Shown here: positions 1-5,210 of the stretch, in pieces
How positions within the stretch are numbered: position 1 is the stretch's first letter
How the letters are laid out: each line of letters begins with the position of its first letter
Origin: Acetobacteraceae bacterium
Lineage (GTDB): Bacteria > Pseudomonadota > Alphaproteobacteria > Acetobacterales > Acetobacteraceae
DNA length: 5,210 nt
NCBI GenBank assembly: GCA_003133265.1
Contig: PKWQ01000365.1
Span: forward strand, 169 to 5,378
Direction: 5' to 3'
Notes under the pieces: model-generated
Databases searched by the model: none
Seen by the model: only the letters and a program-made list of their open reading frames with translations
What the model was told of the DNA's origin: nothing
Made by a program: the position numbers and the translations under genes

Positions 1-609
1 CTGCTGCTCGGCATCGCCAACGGCGTGCTGCTGTTCGTGCTGGCGCTGTTCATCGCCTTCTTCTTCTATGTCTATGGCGAGCCGATCGCCGCAAGACTGC
101 GCGCGATCCTGGAGCGGATCGCGGGCGAGCAGGCCGACCGGCTGATCAAGGTTACCGGGGCGACGGTGCGCGGCACGGTCTACGGCATCCTGGGCACCGC
201 CGTCGTGCAGGGCATGCTGACGGCCTGCGGTCTCTGGATATCGGGCGTGCCGCGACCGGTGCTGCTGGGGACGCTGGCGGGGGTCCTGGCGATTCTGCCG
301 ATCGGCGCGCCGGTGGTCTGGATTCCGGCCGCGCTCTGGCTGATGAGCCAGGACCATATCGCCTGGGGTGTTTTCCTGGCGATCTACGGCGTGGTCGCGG
401 TGTCCGGCGCCGATAGCGTCATCCGCCCCTGGTTCATCTCGCGCGGCGCGCAACTGCCGTTCCTGCTGACGGTGCTCGGCGTGCTGGGCGGCGCCCTGGC
501 CTTTGGCCTGCTGGGCATCTTTCTCGGCCCCGTGCTACTCGGCGTCGGTTACACCCTGGTCAATGAGTGGGTGGTGCTGGGGCCGCCGCCCCCGGCGGTG
601 GACGAATGA
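1..609 (+). CDS. AI-2E/PerM-family membrane transporter, 5'-truncated by window edge
   Basis: Frame 1 is open from the first base and gives 202 residues before TGA. The family (PF01594, formerly UPF0118) is usually about 350 residues, so just over half is present and the true start lies upstream. The fragment is mostly hydrophobic helices. It opens with a membrane span ending in YVYGEPI, followed by an amphipathic stretch rich in Arg and Glu (about residues 31-50). A span with VVQG comes next, then the LPIGAPVVWIPAALWL region. The family's typical C-terminal block follows: SGADSVIRPWFISRG, then LPFLLTVLGVLGGALAFGLL and GIFLGPVLL. These proteins sit in the inner membrane. The name comes from TqsA, implicated in autoinducer-2 export, but other members are described as Na+/H+ antiporters or permeases, so the substrate here is unknown. 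The gene lies 51 nt upstream of the ABC operon on the same strand and may be co-transcribed. The family call is firm; the function is not. Confidence 0.9.
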   Translation: MLLGIANGVLLFVLALFIAFFFYVYGEPIAARLRAILERIAGEQADRLIKVTGATVRGTVYGILGTAVVQGMLTACGLWISGVPRPVLLGTLAGVLAILPIGAPVVWIPAALWLMSQDHIAWGVFLAIYGVVAVSGADSVIRPWFISRGAQLPFLLTVLGVLGGALAFGLLGIFLGPVLLGVGYTLVNEWVVLGPPPPAVDE

Positions 610-656
610 GGCACCGGCGCATACTGGCGGATCGTGCCTGGCGCTGGGGACACTGA
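606..656 (+). other. Possible 16-codon mini-ORF linking the AI-2E-family gene to the ABC operon
   Basis: The stop of the upstream gene sits inside ATGA (606-609), so an ATG overlaps it. Reading from that ATG gives 16 codons (MRHRRILADRAWRWGH), then TGA at 654-656, four bases before the permease ATG at 661. Ribosomes finishing the upstream gene could restart here and then again at 661, a coupling relay. The sequence resembles no family I know. A stretch this short can arise by chance, and there is no independent sign of selection in a single sequence. Confidence 0.2.
646..650 (+). promoter_or_regulatory. Weak Shine-Dalgarno candidate for the permease B start
   Basis: GGGGA lies 10 bases before the ATG at 661. 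An in-frame GTG at 634 would add nine residues (MPGAGDTES). The ATG is preferred because the protein then begins MPAFILSRLLQ, directly at the first membrane helix, as is usual for DppB-type permeases. The GTG has only a GGCGG three bases away. No convincing -35/-10 promoter is visible in the 51-nt gap. Confidence 0.3.
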
Positions 657-660
657 GAGC

Positions 661-1653
661 ATGCCGGCCTTCATCTTGTCCCGTCTGCTTCAGGCGATCC
701 CCGTTCTGCTGGTCGTCGGCTTCATCGCCTACGCGATGTTCGCCTTCGTCGGCGATCCGGTCCAGATCATGCTGGGCCAGGACTACACCGAGGTGCAGCG
801 CCAGGCGCTGATCCACGATCTCGGCCTGGATCAGCCGTTCTTCGTCCAGTACGCCAAGTTCATGTGGCGGGCGGTGCAGGGGGAATTCGGCATCAGCTAT
901 CGCCTCGCCCGCCCGGTGTCCGGACTGATCGCCGAGCGCCTGCCGGCGACGCTGGAACTGTCGGTGACCGCCACCGTGCTGTCGCTCGCGGTCGGGCTGC
1001 CGATGGGCGTCTATACCGCCGTCTATCGCCGTTCCTGGCTGGCGCGCGGCTTCATGGTGTTCAGTCTGGCCGGCATCTCGCTGCCCACCTTCCTGACCGG
1101 CATCCTGCTGATCCTGTGCTTCTCCGTCGGGCTCGGCTGGCTGCCGAGCTTCGGCCGGGGCGAGGTGGTGCATATCGGCGCGTGGTGGACCACGGGATTC
1201 CTGACGCTGTCGGGGATCAAGGCGCTGATCCTGCCGGCAATCACGCTCGGGCTGTTCCAGATGACGCTGATCATGCGGCTGGTGCGGGCGGAGATGCTGG
1301 AGGTGCTGCGGACCGACTATATCAAGTTCGCCCGCGCCCGTGGGCTGACCGACCGTTCCATCAAATTCGGCCATGCGCTGCGCAACACCATGGTGCCGGT
1401 GATCACCATCGTCGGCTTGCAACTCGGGATGATCGTCGCCTTCTCGCTGGTGACCGAGACGGTGTTCCAGTGGCCCGGGATGGGGTTGCTGTTCATCCAG
1501 TCCGTGGGCGTCGCCGACATCCCCGTGATGTCCGCCTATCTGCTGCTGATCGCGGTGGTGTTCGTGGTCATCAACCTCGTCGTCGATCTGCTGTATTACG
1601 CGGTCGATCCGCGTCTGCGCATCGAGCGTTCCAGCGCACAGGCCGGCCGATGA
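661..1653 (+). CDS. Peptide-type ABC importer permease, DppB/OppB/GsiC family
   Basis: The 330-residue product is near the usual family length (about 305-340). It is one of two inner-membrane subunits that form the channel of a dipeptide/oligopeptide-type importer. The N-terminal helix (about 9-29) follows the start directly. A soluble periplasmic segment then contains the family pattern LGLDQPFFVQYAKFM (54-68) and GEFGISY (74-80). Further spans lie at about 98-120, 131-156, 187-205, 247-268 and 290-312, giving six in all. The cytoplasmic EAA-like loop that docks on the ATPase is residues 222-242, with conserved G228 and the H238-ALRN end. A Trp-rich loop (about 160-182) precedes the fourth span. 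The end DPRLR is typical. The stop overlaps the next start as ATGA (1650-1653). The transported substrate cannot be read from the sequence: di/oligopeptides, glutathione or other small solutes are all possible. I am sure of the family but not of an orthologous gene name. Confidence 0.95.
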   Translation: MPAFILSRLLQAIPVLLVVGFIAYAMFAFVGDPVQIMLGQDYTEVQRQALIHDLGLDQPFFVQYAKFMWRAVQGEFGISYRLARPVSGLIAERLPATLELSVTATVLSLAVGLPMGVYTAVYRRSWLARGFMVFSLAGISLPTFLTGILLILCFSVGLGWLPSFGRGEVVHIGAWWTTGFLTLSGIKALILPAITLGLFQMTLIMRLVRAEMLEVLRTDYIKFARARGLTDRSIKFGHALRNTMVPVITIVGLQLGMIVAFSLVTETVFQWPGMGLLFIQSVGVADIPVMSAYLLLIAVVFVVINLVVDLLYYAVDPRLRIERSSAQAGR

Positions 1654-2579
1654 GCGAGGCGCGTGCCGCCGGCCGGCTGGCGCGCGCGCTGGACAGCGAT
1701 CTATTCTACAGTTTCCGTCGTTCCCCGGTCGCAGTGTTTTCGGCGGCGATGGCGCTGCTCCTGGTGCTCGGCGCGGTGCTGGCGCCGTTGATCGCGCCGC
1801 ACGATCCGTTCGACCTCGTCAGCCTCAACCTGATGGACAGCCTGCTGCCGCCGGCGTTCCTCGATGGCGGGGAGTGGACCTTCCCGCTCGGCACCGACAA
1901 CCAGGGCCGCGACATGCTGTCGGGCATCATGTACGGCGCGCGAATCAGCCTGACGGTGGGGGTTTCCGCCGTGCTGTTCGCGGTGATCGTCGGCACCGTG
2001 CTTGGGCTGCTCGCCGGGTATGCCGGCGAGGCGATCGATGCCTTGCTGATGCGGATCGCCGACGTCCAGCTCACGTTTCCGGCGATCCTGATCGCGCTGC
2101 TGGTCGACGGCGTGATCCGCGCCGCCGTGCCCAGGGACGTGCACGAGCAGATCGAGGTCTATGTGCTGATCTTCGCCATCGGCATCAGCCGCTGGCCGCA
2201 ATTCGCCCGCACCGTGCGCGGCTCCACGCTGGTGGAACGCAACAAGGACTATGTCATGGCCGCCCGCGTGATCGGGCTGTCGTCGGTCCGCATCATGCTG
2301 AGCCACATCCTGCCCAACGTGATCGGCCCGGTGCTGGTGATCTTCACCCTGACGCTCGGCCTCGCGATCCTGGACGAGGCGACGCTGTCGTTCCTCGGCG
2401 TCGGCCTGCCGCCGACGCAGCCCTCGCTCGGCACTCTCATCCGCATCGGCAACGATTTCCTGTTCAGCGGCGAATGGTGGGTGACGATCTTCCCCGGCCT
2501 GGCGCTGGTGGCGATGGTGCTGTCGATCAACCTGCTGGGCGACTGGCTGCGCGACGCGCTGAACCCGAGGCTGCGCTGA
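1650..2579 (+). CDS. Peptide-type ABC importer permease, DppC/OppC/GsiD family
   Basis: The 309-residue product is the second channel-forming inner-membrane subunit, pairing with the permease encoded just upstream. Residues 1-27 are cytoplasmic, followed by the OppC N-terminal helix (about 28-49) and the hallmark APHDPF (49-54). FPLGTDNQGRDMLSGIMYGARISL (78-101) is the classical DppC block leading into the second span. Spans follow at about 101-124, 139-157, 169-185, 224-246 and 276-297. The EAA-like loop contacting the ATPase is 203-223 (MAARVIGL, then SHILPN). The block LDEATLSFLGVGLPP (241-255) is strongly conserved in the family, and the protein ends NPRLR. The frame is open well upstream, to about 864, but that part only overlaps the preceding permease. 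The ATG at 1650, in a 4-nt ATGA overlap, fits the family N-terminus. There is no strong Shine-Dalgarno sequence, as expected if translation is coupled. Confidence 0.95.
   Translation: MSEARAAGRLARALDSDLFYSFRRSPVAVFSAAMALLLVLGAVLAPLIAPHDPFDLVSLNLMDSLLPPAFLDGGEWTFPLGTDNQGRDMLSGIMYGARISLTVGVSAVLFAVIVGTVLGLLAGYAGEAIDALLMRIADVQLTFPAILIALLVDGVIRAAVPRDVHEQIEVYVLIFAIGISRWPQFARTVRGSTLVERNKDYVMAARVIGLSSVRIMLSHILPNVIGPVLVIFTLTLGLAILDEATLSFLGVGLPPTQPSLGTLIRIGNDFLFSGEWWVTIFPGLALVAMVLSINLLGDWLRDALNPRLR
2567..2570 (+). promoter_or_regulatory. Shine-Dalgarno candidate for the first ATPase
   Basis: GAGG lies eight bases before the ATG at 2579, inside the last codons of the permease gene. This supports 2579 as the start although the frame stays open far upstream. 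The ATG shares its A with the upstream TGA (TGATG), so reinitiation and direct binding could both contribute. Confidence 0.5.
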
Positions 2580-3568
2580 TGGCGCTGCTGGACGTGCAGA
2601 ACCTGACCGTGGAGTTCCCGACCCGGCGCGGCGTGCTGCGCGCGCTGGACGGCGTGTCGTTCAGCATCGAGGCGGGCGAGGTGCTGGGTGTGGTGGGCGA
2701 GAGCGGGGCGGGCAAGTCGCTGACCGGGGCGGCGATCATCGGCCTGCTGGAACCGCCGGGCCGGATCGCCGGCGGCAGGATATTGCTGGAAGGCAGCCGC
2801 ATCGACGATCTGTCGCAGTCGCAGTTGCGTCGCATCCGTGGCCGGCGGATCGGCGCGATCTTCCAGGACCCGCTGACCACGCTCAATCCGCTCTATTCCA
2901 TCGGCCGGCAACTGATCGAGACGATCCGCACGCATCTGAAACTGTCCGAGGCCGACGCCCGCAAGCGCGCGGTGCGGTGGCTGGAGGAGGTCGGCATTCC
3001 GGCGGCGGCGCAGCGCATCGATGCCTATCCGCACGAATTTTCCGGCGGCCAGCGCCAGCGCGTGGTGATCGCGCTGGCACTCTGCGCCGAGCCGGCGCTG
3101 GTGATCGCCGACGAGCCGACCACCGCGCTGGATGTCTCGATCCAGGCGCAGATCATTGCCCTGCTGAAGCGGCTGGCGCGCGATCACGGCACCTCGGTGA
3201 TGCTGATCACCCACGACATGGGCGTGATCGCCGAGACCGCCGACCGGGTGGCGGTGATGTACGCCGGGCGCATCGCCGAGATCGGTCCGGTGGCGGAGAT
3301 CGTCCGCACGCCGGCGCATCCCTACACGCTGGGGCTGATGGGCAGCATCCCCTCGATCGAGCATCGCGTGGAGCGGCTGGCGCAGATCGACGGCGCCATG
3401 CCGCGCCTGACCGCCATTCCCCAGGGCTGCGCCTTCAACCCGCGCTGCCCGCGCGTGTTCGCCCGCTGCCGGATCGAGCGGCCGGACCTGCTGCCGGCGG
3501 GCGCGACCGAGGCCGCGTGCTGGCTGCACGATGCCACCATCCGCCCGCTGCGAGCCGCGCATGGCTGA
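2579..3568 (+). CDS. Peptide-type ABC importer ATPase, DppD/OppD family
   Basis: The 329-residue product is one of two non-identical ATPases driving the importer from the cytoplasmic face. All nucleotide-binding motifs are intact: Walker A GESGAGKS (40-47), Q-loop FQDP (Gln96), signature FSGGQRQR (154-161), Walker B VIADE (Asp178, Glu179), D-loop ALD (183-185) and switch His212 in LITHD. The C-terminal oligopeptide/dipeptide domain begins near AHPYT (246-250). It carries four cysteines, Cys284, Cys290, Cys297 and Cys314 (C-x5-C-x6-C-x16-C). In some DppD/OppD structures the equivalent cysteines hold a [4Fe-4S] cluster, so a cluster here is inferred. The start shares one base with the upstream stop. 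The stop lies 8 nt inside the next gene. The second residue before the Walker A Lys is Ala rather than the common Cys or Ser, a tolerated variation. There is no sign of degeneration. Confidence 0.96.
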   Translation: MALLDVQNLTVEFPTRRGVLRALDGVSFSIEAGEVLGVVGESGAGKSLTGAAIIGLLEPPGRIAGGRILLEGSRIDDLSQSQLRRIRGRRIGAIFQDPLTTLNPLYSIGRQLIETIRTHLKLSEADARKRAVRWLEEVGIPAAAQRIDAYPHEFSGGQRQRVVIALALCAEPALVIADEPTTALDVSIQAQIIALLKRLARDHGTSVMLITHDMGVIAETADRVAVMYAGRIAEIGPVAEIVRTPAHPYTLGLMGSIPSIEHRVERLAQIDGAMPRLTAIPQGCAFNPRCPRVFARCRIERPDLLPAGATEAACWLHDATIRPLRAAHG

Positions 3569-4556
3569 CGAAACTGTCCTGGAAGCGGCCGGCGTCAGCC
3601 GGGTCTTCGATGTTTCCAGCCCCTGGCTGCAACGCACCCTGGCGCGCGAGCCGCATCGCCTGCTGCGCGCGGTCGACGATGTGTCCTTCACCATTCCGCG
3701 CGGCACCACGCTGGCGCTGGTCGGCGAAAGCGGCTGCGGCAAGTCGACCATCGCCCGCATGAGCGTCGGCCTGCTGGCGCCGAGTGCCGGGGACATCCTG
3801 TTCGAGGGCCAGCCGCTGTCCGCCGCCCGTGCCCAGCCGGGCCTGCGGCGGCGGATGAACATGATCTTCCAGGACCCGTACGCCTCGCTCAATCCGCGCT
3901 GGCGGGTGCGTGACATCGTGGCCGAGCCGATCCGCGCCTTCGCCATGGCGAAATCCCGGGCGGAGATCATCGAGCGGGTCGGCGCGCTGCTGGCCCGGGT
4001 CGGGCTGTCGGCGCAGGACGGGGAGAAATACCCGCACGAATTCAGCGGCGGGCAGCGCCAGCGCGTCTCCATTGCCCGCGCCCTGTCCAGCGATCCGGAT
4101 TTCCTGGTCTGCGACGAACCGACCAGCGCGCTGGATGTTTCAGTGCAGGCGCAGATCCTGAATTTGATGAAGGATTTGCAGCGCCGCTACGGGCTGACCT
4201 ACCTGTTCATCAGCCACAACCTTGCCGTCGTGCGCCACATGGCCGACCGGCTGGGGGTGATGTATCTCGGCCGCATCGTCGAACTGGGACCAGCGGAAGA
4301 AATATTCCGCGCGCCGCGCCATCCCTATACGCGGCTGCTGCTGGACGCGATCCCGGACCTGGCGATGATCGGGCGTGCCCGCGCCCAGGTCGGCGGCGAG
4401 GTGCCGAGCCCGATCGACCCGCCGCCGGGCTGCACCTTTCATCCGCGCTGCCCGCTTGCCAACGCGCGCTGCCGTGCGGAAAAACCGGCGGTGACGCTTA
4501 TCGGCGCCAGTCAGGTGGCGTGCCACGCCGTCGCGGAAGGACGGACCGAGCCATGA
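3561..4556 (+). CDS. Peptide-type ABC importer ATPase, DppF/OppF family
   Basis: The 331-residue product is the second ATPase of the importer. Motifs in order: Walker A GESGCGKS (55-62), Q-loop FQDPYASLNPR (103-113, Gln104), signature FSGGQRQR (161-168), Walker B LVCDE (Asp185, Glu186), D-loop ALD (190-192) and switch His219 in FISHN. FQDPYASLNPR and FISHNLAVVRHMADR are characteristic of the DppF/OppF rather than the DppD/OppD branch. The C-terminal oligopeptide domain starts near RHPYT (253-257). It has Cys291, Cys297, Cys304 and Cys321, with exactly the spacing seen in its partner ATPase. An in-frame ATG at 3531 would add ten residues (MPPSARCEPR). The ATG at 3561 is preferred because the protein then begins just before the first beta-strand (VLEAAGVSRVF), as in the family, and overlaps the upstream gene by only 8 nt. 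There is no clear Shine-Dalgarno sequence, so translation is probably coupled. Confidence 0.96.
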   Translation: MADETVLEAAGVSRVFDVSSPWLQRTLAREPHRLLRAVDDVSFTIPRGTTLALVGESGCGKSTIARMSVGLLAPSAGDILFEGQPLSAARAQPGLRRRMNMIFQDPYASLNPRWRVRDIVAEPIRAFAMAKSRAEIIERVGALLARVGLSAQDGEKYPHEFSGGQRQRVSIARALSSDPDFLVCDEPTSALDVSVQAQILNLMKDLQRRYGLTYLFISHNLAVVRHMADRLGVMYLGRIVELGPAEEIFRAPRHPYTRLLLDAIPDLAMIGRARAQVGGEVPSPIDPPPGCTFHPRCPLANARCRAEKPAVTLIGASQVACHAVAEGRTEP

Positions 4557-4741
4557 CCGAGGACGACGAGGAACCGCATTCGCCGCGTGGCGCGCTGGCC
4601 GCCCTGCTGCTGGTGGTGGCGCTGATCGTCGCGGTGATGTTCGTCGGCTACCACCTGCGCGAGGCCGGGCGCATGCAGGACTGCATTGCTTCCGGCCGCT
4701 CCAACTGCGCGCCGATCGAGGGGCAGGCGGCCGGCCACTGA
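4553..4741 (+). CDS. Small single-span membrane protein, function unknown
   Basis: This 62-residue protein starts at an ATG overlapping the ATPase stop as ATGA (4553-4556). GGAAGGA (4535-4541) lies 11 bases upstream, a somewhat distant Shine-Dalgarno candidate. The N-terminus is very acidic (E3, D4, D5, E6, E7), followed by one hydrophobic helix at about 13-33 (GALAALLLVVALIVAVMFVG). A short polar tail follows, with Cys44 and Cys52 (C-x7-C, in MQDCIASGRSNCAPIE). The helix has no lipobox and no obvious signal-peptidase site, so it looks like a permanent anchor. Arg36, Arg40 and Arg49 after the helix and acids before it would favour a cytoplasmic C-terminus by the positive-inside rule. If the tail were instead periplasmic, the two cysteines could form a disulfide. 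I have the impression that similar DC...GR.NC tails occur in small alphaproteobacterial hypothetical proteins, but I cannot verify it. Its place as last gene of the operon suggests an accessory role or simple co-transcription. Confidence 0.75.
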   Translation: MTEDDEEPHSPRGALAALLLVVALIVAVMFVGYHLREAGRMQDCIASGRSNCAPIEGQAAGH

Positions 4742-4767
4742 TTCAGTCCCCCAGCGCCACGCCCTCG
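4717..4767. repeat. Imperfect inverted repeat spanning the convergent gene ends
   Basis: CGAGGG and GGCG (4717-4722, 4726-4729) can pair with CGCC and CCCTCG (4755-4758, 4762-4767) around a symmetrical 3x3 internal loop. The 25-nt apical region holds GGCCGGCC (4729-4736; its first G is shared with the stem) and ACTGATTCAGT (4737-4747). The latter is an 11-base near-palindrome whose two halves contain the facing TGA stops. No T-run follows on either strand, so this is not a classical intrinsic terminator. Chance is a real alternative in DNA this GC-rich. Confidence 0.25.
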
Positions 4768-5210
4768 CGCCTGGGGTCGGCGCCGCCGAGCATTCCCAGC
4801 GGCCCGATCGCGATCGCCTGCAAGCCGCTGTCGACCGGGATCACCTGCACCGATTGTCCACGCACCACCAGCGCGCCCGCCAGACCGGCCGCCGACGTGC
4901 CGGCCTCCAGTTCCACCGGCCCGCCCAGGCTCTGGATGCGCGGGGCGTCGGCGGCCTGCTGCGGCGTGTAGCCCCAGTCCAGGATGCGCAGCAGCGCCAG
5001 CGCGACGAAGCCGATGATCCGCCCACCGCCCTGCGAGCCGATCGCCACCATCAGCTTGCCGTCCGGCCCGAACACCAAACTCGGCGCCATCGAGCTGCGC
5101 GGCCGCTTGCCCGGCTCCACCCGGTTCGCCACCGGCGCGCCCGCCAGTTCGGGGACGAAAGAGAAATCCGTCAGCTCGTTGTTCAGCACGAAGCCGCGCA
5201 GCATCAGGCC
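4743..5210 (-). CDS. ggt: Gamma-glutamyltransferase (glutathione hydrolase), C-terminal part
   Basis: The minus-strand frame is open from the window edge and gives 155 residues before TGA at 4745-4743. This is the end of the small subunit of a GGT (family about 530-580 residues). GGTs are usually periplasmic or secreted. They self-cleave, then hydrolyse or transfer the gamma-glutamyl group of glutathione and related amides. Landmarks in fragment numbering are FVLNNELTDFSF (7-18) with Asp15, the likely alpha-amino-binding Asp; GKRPRSSMAPS (34-44) with the Ser39-Ser40 pair that contacts substrate; GSQGGGRII (58-66), the oxyanion Gly-Gly region; DWGYTPQQAADAPRI; and the ending DPRREGVALGD, typical of the family. 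NNELTDF resembles the Bacillus form more than the E. coli NNQMDDF. The segment between DFS and KRP is shorter than in E. coli GGT, and no Tyr is present there, so the classical lid loop seems absent. The catalytic N-terminal Thr of the small subunit lies outside the window, so activity cannot be confirmed. The gene faces the ABC operon. Confidence 0.93.
   Translation of the reverse strand, partial: GLMLRGFVLNNELTDFSFVPELAGAPVANRVEPGKRPRSSMAPSLVFGPDGKLMVAIGSQGGGRIIGFVALALLRILDWGYTPQQAADAPRIQSLGGPVELEAGTSAAGLAGALVVRGQSVQVIPVDSGLQAIAIGPLGMLGGADPRREGVALGD

Noticed and set aside
610..660. Search for a promoter, operator or riboswitch before the importer operon
   Set aside because: There is no recognisable -35/-10 pair, no operator-like palindrome and too little space for a known riboswitch. 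Nothing supportable beyond a weak Shine-Dalgarno sequence and the mini-ORF.
535..1422. A 295-codon open frame on the minus strand across the AI-2E/permease junction
   Set aside because: Low-complexity His/Gln/Arg/Asp-rich translation typical of antisense shadow in GC-rich genes. It spans two real + strand genes and has no recognisable domain.
864..1649. Long in-frame 5' extension of the permease C frame
   Set aside because: It lies entirely within permease B, is Arg/Ala/Asp-rich and not membrane-like. The ATG at 1650 gives the family N-terminus and a normal 4-nt overlap.
1874..2578. Long in-frame 5' extension of the first ATPase frame
   Set aside because: It overlaps permease C completely and shows shadow composition. 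GAGG at 2567 plus the ATG at 2579 give the expected ATPase start.
2249..4072. A 607-codon open frame on the minus strand, antisense to both ATPase genes
   Set aside because: High GC suppresses stop codons in the antisense frames. The translation is rich in Arg, Ala, Gly, Gln and His, without domain motifs, while the + strand carries intact ATPase motifs throughout.
2695..4150. Similar nucleotide stretches shared by the two ATPase genes (Walker A, FQDP and SGGQRQR regions)
   Set aside because: These reflect conserved protein motifs in paralogous ATPases, not a DNA repeat or recent duplication. The intervening sequence differs widely.
4520..4552. In-frame upstream start for the small membrane protein (adds 11 residues, MPRRRGRTDRA)
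   Set aside because: It would overlap the ATPase gene by 37 nt. The ATG at 4553 in an ATGA overlap matches the coupling pattern of the operon. The longer form is not excluded and would change the charge of the N-terminus from acidic to mixed.

Overview
This is a GC-rich window (roughly two-thirds G+C by eye, with strong G/C bias at third codon positions). It reads as a typical alphaproteobacterial chromosome. The protein style resembles Rhodospirillales/Acetobacteraceae, but that placement is an impression, not a test. Coding density is almost complete: no stretch over about 55 bases lacks a gene, and I see no tRNA, rRNA, CRISPR array, insertion sequence or phage gene.

Layout, left to right. 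(1) Positions 1-609, + strand: the C-terminal part of an AI-2E/PerM-family membrane protein, cut by the window edge. (2) Positions 661-4556, + strand: a complete four-gene core of a peptide-type (Dpp/Opp/Gsi family) ABC importer. The order is permease B, permease C, ATPase D, ATPase F, with start/stop overlaps of 4, 1 and 8 nt. (3) Positions 4553-4741, + strand: a 62-residue single-span membrane protein of unknown function, joined to the last ATPase gene by a 4-nt ATGA overlap. (4) Positions 4743-5210, - strand: the C-terminal part of a gamma-glutamyltransferase (GGT), convergent with the operon. Its stop codon is one base from that of the small protein.

How the parts fit. The two permeases would form the inner-membrane channel and the two ATPases would power it. 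The periplasmic substrate-binding protein this family needs is not in the window, so it must be encoded elsewhere or outside the window. A GGT beside a peptide importer suggests, without proving, a role in using glutathione or other gamma-glutamyl peptides. The one-way chain of overlaps from B to the 62-residue gene argues for a single translationally coupled transcript. A possible 16-codon mini-ORF at 606-656 could extend the coupling back to the AI-2E-family gene.

Overall this is a mostly ordinary metabolic/transport region. The parts most worth a second look are the coupled small membrane protein, the mini-ORF in the only sizeable gap, the missing binding protein, and the very tight convergent junction. 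I found no convincing evidence of a previously undescribed system.
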